Assembly: GCA_006226225.1 (NCBI GenBank)
Contig: SBHI01000143.1
Span: 1 to 21,557 of the forward strand
DNA: 21,557 nt
Source: Alphaproteobacteria bacterium
GTDB lineage: Bacteria; Pseudomonadota; Alphaproteobacteria; Micavibrionales; CSBR16-224
Direction: 5' to 3'
In this document: piece after piece, positions 1-7,391 of the stretch
How the letters are laid out: each line of letters opens with the position of its first letter
Position numbering within the stretch: the first letter of the stretch is position 1
Notes under the pieces: generated by a model
The model's input: the letters and a program-made list of their open reading frames with translations, nothing else
Told to the model about the DNA's origin: nothing
The model's database searches: none
Position numbers and translations under genes: made by a program

Positions 1-22
1 CCGATATCCGGCTGTGACGGGC

Positions 23-51
23 AGTATAATTCTTTTTTATGGGAAAATCAA
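23..51 (-). promoter_or_regulatory. Candidate sigma70 promoter reading out of the left edge
   Basis: On the minus strand a TTGATT box (46-51) is separated by 17 bases from a TATACT box (23-28). It lies just downstream of the lapA stop, so it would drive a minus-strand gene beyond the window. The boxes match the consensus at four and five of six positions. There is no transcript evidence, and position 1-68 contains no gene I can support. Confidence 0.35.
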
Positions 52-68
52 CTATGGTAAAATTACTG

Positions 69-416
69 TCAATGCGGTTTTAGCAAAGCCAGCTTTGGCG
101 GCGTGTCCTGATTTTCAGCTTCCGCAGATTTGACAGGTTTCTTTTTGCTTTCTTCCAGTTCCGTCTCAATACGCGCCAGACGGCGTTTCACTTTCCAGTG
201 TTCATGGCGTAGCGCATAGTAATTTAAGGAAACGAATAATGCCCCGCCCAAAAAACCGACCGCCAGCATCGCAAGACCGACCGCATAGAGCGGTAACTCA
301 TAAGGCGGCGTATTCATCCAGTAATGTACGGAAACATTGTCGGTATTACCGATCAGAAACATCAAAGACAAAACTGTCAGCGGAATCGTGATGAACCATG
401 AAAGATATTTCATCAT
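69..416 (-). CDS. lapA: LapA/DUF1049-family inner-membrane protein
   Basis: This small membrane protein of 115 residues has two predicted transmembrane helices, at about residues 4-22 and 43-66. They are joined by a short periplasmic loop containing the N-V-S-V-H-Y-W motif typical of the LapA (DUF1049) family. A charged cytoplasmic tail follows (about 67-115) with a short coiled-coil-like stretch rich in Arg, Glu and Lys. In E. coli LapA acts with LapB in lipopolysaccharide assembly and LpxC control; here only the LapA-like part is visible, so the function is inferred from the family. Two Met codons in tandem open the frame and either could be used. It lies 20 bases downstream of ihfB and is probably co-transcribed with it, an arrangement common in Proteobacteria. 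Confidence 0.8.
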   Translation of the reverse strand: MMKYLSWFITIPLTVLSLMFLIGNTDNVSVHYWMNTPPYELPLYAVGLAMLAVGFLGGALFVSLNYYALRHEHWKVKRRLARIETELEESKKKPVKSAEAENQDTPPKLALLKPH

Positions 417-436
417 CTTGTACCGCGCCCCCCGTT

Positions 437-724
437 TTATGCGTTTTCGGGGTTCATGCGCTCATGCAATTTTTTGCCGGTCTTAAAGAATGGAACATGT
501 TTTTCCTCGACAAAAACTTTTTCGCCCGTGCGTGGGTTACGACCCTGACGCGCCTGACGCTGTTTCACGGAAAAGGTTCCAAAACCGCGTAATTCGACCC
601 GGTCACCACGCGACAGGGCGGAGGAAATTTCCTCAAAAATCGTATTTACGATTTGTTCCGTGTCACGCAGATACAAATGCGGGTTGAGTTCTGCGATACG
701 CTGGATAAGTTCTGATTTCGTCAT
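437..724 (-). CDS. ihfB: Integration host factor subunit beta (HU/IHF family)
   Basis: This is a 95-residue nucleoid protein that bends DNA sharply as a heterodimer with IHF alpha. It begins M-T-K-S-E-L like E. coli IHF beta, carries the R-G-F-G-T-F turn (residues 46-51) and the G-R-N-P-R-T-G-E beta-arm motif (61-68) whose Pro64 intercalates into DNA, and ends in the usual K-T-G-K-K-L helix. The N-terminal match to IHF beta, rather than to HU or IHF alpha, decides the subunit. An in-frame ATG at 748 would add eight residues that the family lacks. The ATG at 724 is preceded by a GGCAGGGA-like ribosome site and gives the normal length. The gene leads the ihfB-lapA pair. Confidence 0.93.
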   Translation of the reverse strand: MTKSELIQRIAELNPHLYLRDTEQIVNTIFEEISSALSRGDRVELRGFGTFSVKQRQARQGRNPRTGEKVFVEEKHVPFFKTGKKLHERMNPENA

Positions 725-790
725 TTTATTCCCTGCCTTCTCAAACAAGAACTTTTAAAGAATCCGTATTTGGTTGCTTTCAGTTGAAAA

Positions 791-830
791 CTTGAGGACA
801 AGATTGCCAGCCTTGTCCGCTTTCGTCAAG
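791..830. other. Two-part hairpin between ubiH and ihfB
   Basis: GGACAAG (796-802) pairs perfectly with CTTGTCC (812-818) around a 9-base loop. The flanking CTTGA (791-795) can pair with TCAAG (826-830), leaving a one-sided 7-base bulge. On the minus strand the inner stem is followed by a modest T-rich stretch, so this may end ubiH transcription or shape the ihfB upstream region. No long T-run follows, so the terminator reading is weak. Confidence 0.3.
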
Positions 831-857
831 CCATCCTTTTCAAAAAGCACAAAAAAA

Positions 858-2117
858 TCACAATATTTCGCCGCGCAAAAGGCGTGGCAAACCGGCTCCG
901 CCCAGCCCGCCAAAGCCCATCGCCTGCCCCGCAAAGAAACGTTTCAAGGGCGGCAGACGGTTTACCACGGACATTCCGCGCGTCCGCAAAAAACGCACGG
1001 GCGGAATATTATTTGAAAACAGTCTGTTAAGACCGTCCGTCATTGCCGCCATCAGCAGATTATCTTTTTTACGCAACCGCTGGTATGTTCTCAGCATTGT
1101 CTCCGCACCGATATCCAGCCCGACGCGACGGCGGTCAACCACCATTTCCGCCAAAAGGGCAATATCGCGCATACTTAAGTTAAGCCCCTGCCCTGCAATC
1201 GGATGAATCGCATGTGCCGCCTCACCAATCAAAGCGAGTCGCGGCGCGGTATAGCGTTTGGCATGCATCAGCGACAACGGGTAAACCATTGGTGTTCCCA
1301 AATGTTTTACCTTGCCAAGCTGGTCGCCGAAACGCGCCTGCAAAGCCGCATCAAAGTCTTTTTTACTCATATCAAGATAGCGCTTTGCATCACCGCCATG
1401 CTCCGTCCAGACGATGGAAGAGCAATGTTTTCCTTTCTCCGTATCCATCATCGGCAAAATTGCAAACGGCCCGGATGGCATAAAATGCTCGACAGCAACA
1501 TTTTCATGATCCAACTCATGCGCGGCGCAGCAGACAATGGCCTCCTGCTTATAACTCCAACCGACCGTTCCTATACCCGCCCATTCCCGCGCAGCGGATT
1601 TTCGCCCATCTGCGCCAATCAGCAACTGTGTGTCAATAACCTGCCCTGTAGACAGGCTGGCGGCAATACCCTGACCGTCATTGATATAGGAAAATTCTTC
1701 GATCTTTGCGGGTTGCAAATGCGTTAAAGGCGAGCTTTCCACAGCTTCGAACAATGCCTTGCGCAAAACGCGGTTTTCAAGAATCCAGCCAAAAGCCCCC
1801 TTATCGCTTTCATCACTCGCAAAATGCAAAAAATGCGGGGAATCGGTATCGGCAACACGAATATCCAGAATAGGGCAGGCATCTTTTTCCAGCGCATCCC
1901 ATACACCAGCCGCAGCCAGCACATTCTTCGATGCTGCAGAAATCGCCGTTGTACGCCCGTCAAAACTTTCTTTTAATTGTTCGGATTTCTGCGCCTGATC
2001 TACACAAACAACATCCAGACCGGCATTCGCCAACAGCAAAGCCATCGTCAACCCTGACGGACCGCCACCGGCGACCAGAATTTCTGTTTTCATATGTTTT
2101 TTACTTTTTGTTGCCAT
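858..2117 (-). CDS. ubiH: UbiH/UbiF/COQ6-family FAD-dependent ubiquinone hydroxylase
   Basis: This flavoprotein monooxygenase of 419 residues is expected to hydroxylate the aromatic ring during ubiquinone biosynthesis at the inner membrane. Visible motifs are the dinucleotide-binding G-G-G-P-S-G (17-22), the G-A-D-G motif (168-171) and the G-E-A-A-H motif (298-302), followed by the family signature H-P-I-A-G-Q-G-L-N-L (305-314). The C-terminal R-L-P-P-L-K-R-F-F stretch is usual for UbiH/UbiF. Which ring position it acts on (C5, C6 or C1) cannot be told from sequence alone, so the symbol is a family label. The start at 2117 has a GGGAG site about 11 bases upstream; the Met at residue 9 has none. 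A TATAAT promoter lies upstream, divergent from the HExxH gene. Confidence 0.85.
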   Translation of the reverse strand: MATKSKKHMKTEILVAGGGPSGLTMALLLANAGLDVVCVDQAQKSEQLKESFDGRTTAISAASKNVLAAAGVWDALEKDACPILDIRVADTDSPHFLHFASDESDKGAFGWILENRVLRKALFEAVESSPLTHLQPAKIEEFSYINDGQGIAASLSTGQVIDTQLLIGADGRKSAAREWAGIGTVGWSYKQEAIVCCAAHELDHENVAVEHFMPSGPFAILPMMDTEKGKHCSSIVWTEHGGDAKRYLDMSKKDFDAALQARFGDQLGKVKHLGTPMVYPLSLMHAKRYTAPRLALIGEAAHAIHPIAGQGLNLSMRDIALLAEMVVDRRRVGLDIGAETMLRTYQRLRKKDNLLMAAMTDGLNRLFSNNIPPVRFLRTRGMSVVNRLPPLKRFFAGQAMGFGGLGGAGLPRLLRGEIL

Positions 2118-2139
2118 GACGGATTTTTCTCCCTATCAT
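2111..2139 (+). promoter_or_regulatory. Candidate promoter for the HExxH-protein gene
   Basis: TTGCCA (2111-2116) and TATCAT (2134-2139) are separated by 17 bases. Transcription would begin near 2146, leaving about 50 bases of leader before the ATG at 2198. The -35 box lies inside the first codons of the divergent ubiH gene. The in-frame ATG at 2138 overlaps the -10 box, which argues against it as the translation start. Confidence 0.42.
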
Positions 2140-2160
2140 GCTCTATCATCTTCAGGGGGC

Positions 2161-2190
2161 ATTATATCCCCGCAAGGGCTACAGGAGCAA
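2161..2190 (-). promoter_or_regulatory. Candidate sigma70 promoter for ubiH
   Basis: On the minus strand TTGCTC (2185-2190) and a perfect TATAAT (2161-2166) are separated by 18 bases. Transcription would start near 2154 and run into ubiH, whose ATG is at 2117. The -35 box overlaps the AGGAG ribosome site of the divergent plus-strand gene. Confidence 0.45.
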
Positions 2191-2197
2191 CGAAAAC

Positions 2198-2815
2198 ATG
2201 GCTGACAAACAAGACTACCGGCACCTGAATGACCGGGAGATCGCCTTTTTGAAAACCTATTTCGAAGACACGATCGATTACGAAAACGTCAAAATTCACA
2301 ACCGCCCTTATCTACCGGGCGGGTTGCAATCAGACCACACGGCAATGGCGCCGAACGGGCATCTTTACATGCCGCAGGATTTGTACCGTGAAGACTACAC
2401 CGCGCAGGATGTTTCACTGTCTCTGCGCAGCACTTTCCTGCATGAAATGGTGCATGTCTGGCAGTTCAAGAACAATGTGCTGAACCCGATTATCGAAGCC
2501 ACGAAAGAAAGCATGAAGCACAAATTCAATTATAACGCCGCCTATGACTATGTGCTGGAAGACGGCAAAGACCTTGTCAATTACGGTATGGAACAACAGG
2601 CCGCCATCGTGCAGGACTATTTCATCCTGCAGCAAACGGGGCGCATGCCGCAGCACTTGGCGGAAAACGGCGTCAAAACCGCTGATGAAGCAACGGGCTT
2701 ATATGAATCGGTTCTGAAAAATTTCTTGAAGGATCCGTCCTATCCGCAACATTGCAAGCGCGACATTACCGGTAAAGCCTATCTGAAATCCAAAAAACAG
2801 GGATTTGGCGCGTAA
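2198..2815 (+). CDS. Putative HExxH metallopeptidase-like protein (Vgr-related)
   Basis: A protein of 205 residues with a clear zinc-peptidase signature H-E-M-V-H-V-W-Q (82-89), in which H82, E83 and H86 would be two metal ligands and the general base. A second conserved-looking block, N-Y-G-M-E-Q-Q-A-A-I-V-Q-D (128-140), offers E132 as a possible third ligand. Similar small proteins in Alphaproteobacteria are often labelled Vgr-related, but no VgrG spike domain is visible. There is no signal peptide or membrane segment, so it would stay in the cytoplasm unless exported another way. The ATG at 2198 has AGGAG about ten bases upstream. An in-frame ATG 60 bases earlier lies in the promoter. The stop is five bases from the convergent transporter gene. 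Substrate unknown. Confidence 0.7.
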   Translation: MADKQDYRHLNDREIAFLKTYFEDTIDYENVKIHNRPYLPGGLQSDHTAMAPNGHLYMPQDLYREDYTAQDVSLSLRSTFLHEMVHVWQFKNNVLNPIIEATKESMKHKFNYNAAYDYVLEDGKDLVNYGMEQQAAIVQDYFILQQTGRMPQHLAENGVKTADEATGLYESVLKNFLKDPSYPQHCKRDITGKAYLKSKKQGFGA

Positions 2816-2820
2816 AATAT

Positions 2821-3807
2821 TCAGCCTTGCCCAGAGGCCGCCTCTTCCGCCGCGGTAGCATCTTCCACGCGGGTATCCAGCCTGTCATCGGCAATACCTG
2901 CTGGCTCCTGATGAATAATCAGTTCCGCATTCGGGAAGGCGGCATAAACCATGATCTCGATTTCTTCGGTCACGTGATGCGCCATATCCAGCGTCATTTT
3001 ACCGTCCAGCTCCAGATGCAGTTCGATAAATATCTGCTGCCCTGTACTGCGCGTACGCAGATCATGGACTGATTTCGCATGCGGGTGCTTCATCACGATT
3101 TCACTGATTTTGGCACGATCTTCATCCGGCAATTCACGATCCATCAGAATATCATAAGCCTGCGTACCAACTTCTTTTGCCGATTTCAACAGAATGACGG
3201 AAATCCCCAAGGCAAAAAGCGGGTCAAAATAAAGCCACCCCGTCTTGGCAGACAGGAACATTGCCACAACCACACCGGCATTCATCAAAAGATCCCCTTT
3301 GTAATGAATATGATCGCCTTCAATCGCGACAGAGCCGGTTTTTTTAATCACATATTTCTGGAACATCACCAACGCCAGTGTCAGAACAATCGACAGCAGC
3401 ATCACCGCATAACCCAGAGAGACTTTTTCGATGACATGCGGGTTCACAATCCGCTGCAGCGCTTCATAAAACAAAAAGACCGCGCTGCCGACGATAAAGG
3501 CCGCCTGTGCCATGGCGGAAATTGCTTCCAACTTACCGTGGCCGTAACGATGCGCCTTATCCGCAGGCTCCATTGCGCGTTTAATACTGATAAAAGTGAC
3601 GATTGACGCCAGAGAATCCAGTGTTGAGTCCATCAATGATGACAGCAGACTCACAGATCCCGTCCACATATAGGCCACCAGCTTGGTCACAATCAGCGTC
3701 ACCGCCATCGTCACACTGGCAACGGCGGCCAGACGTTTCAGCCTGTTGCCGCGCTCCTGCTCGCCGCGTTGATCGGGATCATGCAAAAAGGGATTGGCGA
3801 TACTCAT
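2821..3807 (-). CDS. Cation diffusion facilitator (CDF) family metal efflux transporter
   Basis: This inner-membrane transporter of 328 residues would exchange a divalent metal (Zn, Fe, Mn, Co or Cd) for protons. About six transmembrane helices span residues 27-210. The metal site is visible: D60 and D64 in helix 2 (L-M-D-S-T-L-D) and H168 and D172 in helix 5 (H-Y-K-G-D), matching the four ligands of E. coli FieF. H-R-Y-G-H-G-K-L-E (86-94) is the family's conserved cytoplasmic loop. A cytoplasmic C-terminal domain (about 215-305) with M-A-H-H-V-T-E-E-I follows, then an acidic, Ala-rich tail. The D-D-H-D site fits a FieF-like transporter, but the metal cannot be assigned. The start codon overlaps the cvpA stop by four bases, indicating translational coupling. 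Confidence 0.9.
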   Translation of the reverse strand: MSIANPFLHDPDQRGEQERGNRLKRLAAVASVTMAVTLIVTKLVAYMWTGSVSLLSSLMDSTLDSLASIVTFISIKRAMEPADKAHRYGHGKLEAISAMAQAAFIVGSAVFLFYEALQRIVNPHVIEKVSLGYAVMLLSIVLTLALVMFQKYVIKKTGSVAIEGDHIHYKGDLLMNAGVVVAMFLSAKTGWLYFDPLFALGISVILLKSAKEVGTQAYDILMDRELPDEDRAKISEIVMKHPHAKSVHDLRTRSTGQQIFIELHLELDGKMTLDMAHHVTEEIEIMVYAAFPNAELIIHQEPAGIADDRLDTRVEDATAAEEAASGQG

Positions 3808-4616
3808 GGATTCATGCCGCCCTGATCCAGCTCTTTTTCAATCAGATTATCCAATTCGCCGCGTTCATTACCGTCATAGCCATCATCTTGGGGCGTTTCT
3901 TTATTTGTTTTCCCGCCAGCGCCGAACAGAATATCCTCGGTGTTCACATTTTTGCCTGCATCCAGTGCGGCATCTTTCATATTCGAGATAATTTTTTCAG
4001 CAGCATTAGCGTTTTTATCGCGGCTTTTTCCGTCTTTGTCATCTTCGTCTTTTTCAGGCATGAAATGCGTCTGGATAATATCAACGCCATATTGCAGCAG
4101 TGGCGCGGTTTGCGCTTCGGCAATCCAGACAGGTTTTTCCTCTTCATCCGCGACAAACAGCGCAATCGGAATATACAGCAATGTTGCCAGCAAAACGCCG
4201 CGCGCCAGACCAAAAGCAGCTCCCAGCGAACGGTCAACAATACTGAGTTTCGATTCCTGCACCAGCCCCGCAACATAGAAATTAATTGCTGCGACAATCG
4301 CAAAACTTAAGACAAAAACCGTGCTATAAGAGGCAACCTGCGAAAAGAAATCAATCGGCAACTCCAACCGTCCGTCAAACAGCGGCATATGCGTCACGCC
4401 GCCTTCTGGAATTTCCTCCAGACGTTCTGTCGCCCAGTTGGTCATGTGTCCGGTATAAAAGCCTGACATCACACCACCGAAAATCCATGTCACGGCAGTC
4501 GCACCGATCAGTCCCAAAATCGTCAGAACTTCACGCACAAAACCGCGCAAAGTCGCAATCAAAGTGGAAATCAAAACGATCACACCGACGACGATGTCGA
4601 AAATAATGGCTGTCAT
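3804..4616 (-). CDS. cvpA: CvpA family inner-membrane protein
   Basis: A protein of 270 residues. The N-terminal part (about 1-160) contains four predicted membrane helices, opening with the CvpA-type sequence D-I-V-V-G-V-I-V-L followed by R-G-F-V-R-E-V-L (24-31). A conserved S-I-V-D-R-S-L-G-A-A-F-G block (residues 125-136) introduces the last helix. CvpA is named for colicin V production in E. coli, where it affects purF expression and envelope integrity; the biochemical role is unknown. The remaining 110 residues form a highly charged, Asp/Lys/Asn-rich cytoplasmic tail, much longer than in E. coli CvpA (about 160 residues) though long tails are common in Alphaproteobacteria. It lies between radA (24 bases upstream) and the CDF transporter (4-base overlap); the usual purF neighbour is absent. 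Confidence 0.88.
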   Translation of the reverse strand: MTAIIFDIVVGVIVLISTLIATLRGFVREVLTILGLIGATAVTWIFGGVMSGFYTGHMTNWATERLEEIPEGGVTHMPLFDGRLELPIDFFSQVASYSTVFVLSFAIVAAINFYVAGLVQESKLSIVDRSLGAAFGLARGVLLATLLYIPIALFVADEEEKPVWIAEAQTAPLLQYGVDIIQTHFMPEKDEDDKDGKSRDKNANAAEKIISNMKDAALDAGKNVNTEDILFGAGGKTNKETPQDDGYDGNERGELDNLIEKELDQGGMNP

Positions 4617-4640
4617 CAGACCCTCTTGGCGTCAATAAAT

Positions 4641-6017
4641 CTAATCAATGGCGAAAAACGGCATCAAATCAGAAAGTTTCTCCAATTCCACCACCTTTAT
4701 ATCTTGAGACAGCTTCTTTTGACCAGTATTTTTTGTCCTGAGCGGTTTGGGAATAAAGCCCTGCGTAAAGCCCAGCTTTGCCGCTTCCTTCAAACGGTGC
4801 TCAATCTGCCCGACATGGCGAATTTCACCAGACAGCCCGATCTCACCGAAGACGACCGTATCACCGGGCAACGGAATATCTGTGAGCGAACTCAAAAGCG
4901 CCGCAGCTACCGCCAGATCGGCAGCAGGTTCGTTAATACGCAAACCGCCCGCAACATTCAGATAAACATCATTCATACCGATCTGTACCCCGCAGCGCGA
5001 TTCCAGCACTGCCAGCACCATAGCAAGGCGGGAGCCGTCCCAGCCGATTACCGCACGCCGCGGCGTTCCCAATGGCGACGGCGCGACCAGCGCCTGAATT
5101 TCGACCAATACGGGGCGCGTGCCTTCCATTCCGGCAAAAACCGCACTTCCGGCAATATCCTCCTGCCGCTGTGACAAAAACAAGGCAGAGGGGTTTTCAA
5201 CCTCGACCAGTCCCGCTTCCGCCATTTCAAACACGCCGATTTCATCTGTCGGGCCGAAACGGTTTTTCACCGCCCGCAAAATACGGAAGGGATGACCGCG
5301 GTCACCTTCAAAATGCAGCACCGCATCCACCATATGTTCCACAACGCGTGGTCCGGCAATCTGCCCGTCTTTCGTGACATGGCCAACCAGCAACACGACG
5401 ATGTTTTTCTTTTTCGCCATGCGGATCAGTTCCTGCGAGGAGGCACGCACCTGTGACACCGTTCCCGGCGCAGAATCAATGCTGTCGATATACATGGTCT
5501 GGATGGAGTCGATGACAATCAAATCAATATCGCCCTGATCCATAGAACTGACGATATCGCGCACATTCGTCGCCGCCGCCAGCCGCACTTTGCTGTCGGC
5601 AAGCCCCAACCGCGCCGCACGCATCCGCACCTGATCGACCGCTTCCTCGCCTGAAACATAGCAGCAGCGTACCTTATCCGCCAAACGGCAGACAGCCTGC
5701 AACAGTAATGTCGATTTCCCGATACCGGGATCACCACCAATCAAAACAGCAGAACCGGGCACCAGCCCGCCGCCAACGACACGATCCAGCTCACGGATAC
5801 CGCTGATATGGCGCGGCACATCATGGCTGACACCCGCCAGCGGTACAAAATCAATCACACGGCCTTTTTTCGTGCCAAGCCCTTTCGGCACAGCATCAGA
5901 AAAACCCGTTTCCTGCGAAATCGTATTCCATTCGCCGCAGCCATCACATTTTCCTGCCCATTTGTTATAGACAGAGCCGCAATTCTGACAAACATATTGT
6001 GCTGCTGTTTTCGCCAT
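4641..6017 (-). CDS. radA: DNA repair protein RadA (branch-migration helicase)
   Basis: RadA helps process recombination intermediates by driving branch migration alongside RecA. All expected parts are present in 458 residues: an N-terminal zinc finger with C10, C13, C24 and C27; a RecA-like ATPase with Walker A G-G-D-P-G-I-G-K-S (94-102) and Walker B D-L-I-V-I-D (165-170); the RadA-specific K-N-R-F-G motif (251-255); and a C-terminal Lon-protease-like domain (about 280-458) that lacks protease function in this family. Length is normal (E. coli RadA is 460). A ribosome site AGGA lies about 11 bases before the ATG. It is third in the five-gene minus-strand run, 19 bases after pmbA. Confidence 0.96.
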   Translation of the reverse strand: MAKTAAQYVCQNCGSVYNKWAGKCDGCGEWNTISQETGFSDAVPKGLGTKKGRVIDFVPLAGVSHDVPRHISGIRELDRVVGGGLVPGSAVLIGGDPGIGKSTLLLQAVCRLADKVRCCYVSGEEAVDQVRMRAARLGLADSKVRLAAATNVRDIVSSMDQGDIDLIVIDSIQTMYIDSIDSAPGTVSQVRASSQELIRMAKKKNIVVLLVGHVTKDGQIAGPRVVEHMVDAVLHFEGDRGHPFRILRAVKNRFGPTDEIGVFEMAEAGLVEVENPSALFLSQRQEDIAGSAVFAGMEGTRPVLVEIQALVAPSPLGTPRRAVIGWDGSRLAMVLAVLESRCGVQIGMNDVYLNVAGGLRINEPAADLAVAAALLSSLTDIPLPGDTVVFGEIGLSGEIRHVGQIEHRLKEAAKLGFTQGFIPKPLRTKNTGQKKLSQDIKVVELEKLSDLMPFFAID

Positions 6018-6036
6018 GATGTTTTTTTCCTAAAGA

Positions 6037-7380
6037 CTAATTCCCCGCAACGGTCATCCCGTCAATGCGCAGGGTCGGCGCATCGATGCCATAGCGGTGG
6101 CGCAGATCATTGGCAGGGGTCAGACCCAGCCACATATCACGCAGATTTCCCGCAACGGTAATTTCGGTCACAGGGTGCGTAATCTCGCCATTTTCAATCA
6201 TATAACCGAAGGCGCCGCGACTGTAATCACCCGTTACCATATTCACACCGCTACCGATCAGCTCGGTCACATAAATGCCGCGTTTGATATCGCCGATCAG
6301 TTCCTGTGGCGTGGCTTTACCCGCCCCCATAAATAGATTTGTGACAGACGGTGACGGCGGGGAGGACACATCACGTGATGCGCGCCCGCCGGTTTCTAGC
6401 TGTAATTTCCGCGCCGTGCGCAAATCCAGTATCCAGCTTTGCAAAACGCCGTCTTCGATCAGCAGCAGCTCCTCTGATGACACGCCTTCGTCATCAAAAG
6501 GCTGGGAGCGGATGCCGCGGCAGATGCGCGGATCATCCGTCACCGTGATACCTTCGGCAAAAATGCGTTTGCCCATATCATTTTTCAAAAAGGATGTTCC
6601 CCGCGCGATGGCAGAACCGTTAATCGCCCCCGACAAATGCCGCAGCATGGAATTGGCGACACGCGGATCATACACCACCGGCAACTGAGCCGTGGCGATT
6701 TTCTGCGGATGCAGGCGCTTTAATGTGCGCTCCGCAGCACGTTTGCCGATTTCCGCAGGGCTTTCCAAATCATCAAAATGGCAGGCGGAATGATAGGCGT
6801 AATCACGCTCCATCTCCGTTCCCGTTCCAGCCAGAACAGAAACACTCAGGCCCGCCCCCGTCCGCGCGTAAGAGCCGCGAAAGCCGTTTGACGTCACATA
6901 GGTATAATGTTCCGGCCCCCAACCCGCGCTAGCTCCTTCGGAATTTTCAATTCCGTCAACACTCATGGCCGCATCTTCCGCCTCCAGCGCCAGTTCCAGC
7001 AGCTTTTCCGGCCCGACGCTTGCAATACGGTCTTCCAGTTCCAGTAATTCCGCATCATGCTGCCAATTCTGCGCATAAAGCTCTTCCGGTGCGATACCGC
7101 AATATTCATCTTCCGGAATATGTCCCGCCATTGCCACCGCCCGCTCTACAGTGGTTTTTACCGCTGCATCCGAAACATCATTGGTGGAAACAATCGCCTG
7201 TTTCTTACCCTTAAAAACCCTGAGTCCCAGATTAAAACTTTCCGAACGTTCCAGAGATTCCGTTTTACCCAGCCGCACCCCGGCGGAAAGTGAAATACTA
7301 TGTGCCAGCAGAATATCAGCGCTATCCGCTCCGGCTTTCAACGCCTGATTTAAGATATCTTCCAGCGGCATATTTTTCAT
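6037..7380 (-). CDS. pmbA: TldE/PmbA-type metalloprotease-partner protein
   Basis: This TldD/PmbA family protein of 447 residues pairs with TldD to form a cytoplasmic protease that trims leader peptides and degrades unfolded small proteins; in E. coli it matures microcin B17 and affects CcdA. No HExxxH zinc motif is visible, which marks it as the non-catalytic TldE/PmbA subunit rather than TldD. Family features include the N-terminal S-L-E-R-S-E-S-F-N-L-G block (42-52), an N-S-E-G-A-S block (about 146-151), and the C-terminal G-D-Y-S-R-G-A-F-G-Y segment followed by an E-I-T-V-A-G-N-L sequence. AAGGA stands eight bases before the ATG. It lies 11 bases after the response-regulator gene and 19 bases before radA. 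No tldD gene is present in this window. Confidence 0.93.
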   Translation of the reverse strand: MKNMPLEDILNQALKAGADSADILLAHSISLSAGVRLGKTESLERSESFNLGLRVFKGKKQAIVSTNDVSDAAVKTTVERAVAMAGHIPEDEYCGIAPEELYAQNWQHDAELLELEDRIASVGPEKLLELALEAEDAAMSVDGIENSEGASAGWGPEHYTYVTSNGFRGSYARTGAGLSVSVLAGTGTEMERDYAYHSACHFDDLESPAEIGKRAAERTLKRLHPQKIATAQLPVVYDPRVANSMLRHLSGAINGSAIARGTSFLKNDMGKRIFAEGITVTDDPRICRGIRSQPFDDEGVSSEELLLIEDGVLQSWILDLRTARKLQLETGGRASRDVSSPPSPSVTNLFMGAGKATPQELIGDIKRGIYVTELIGSGVNMVTGDYSRGAFGYMIENGEITHPVTEITVAGNLRDMWLGLTPANDLRHRYGIDAPTLRIDGMTVAGN

Positions 7381-7391
7381 TTTACTGTTCC

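Noticed and set aside
1203..1727. Plus-strand reading of 174 codons opposite ubiH
   Set aside because: The minus-strand reading carries all FAD-hydroxylase motifs; the plus reading shows no recognisable domain.
2138..2197. Upstream ATG for the HExxH gene
   Set aside because: It lies within the -10 box of the likely promoter; the ATG at 2198 has an AGGAG site.
2198..2815. Type VI secretion locus suggested by the Vgr-related protein
   Set aside because: No VgrG spike, Hcp, TssB/C or other secretion component is present in the window.
3603..4310. Long plus-strand reading of 235 codons opposite cvpA and the CDF gene
   Set aside because: It is antisense to two well-supported genes, has a low-complexity Arg/Gln/Phe-rich product, no family motif and no ribosome site.
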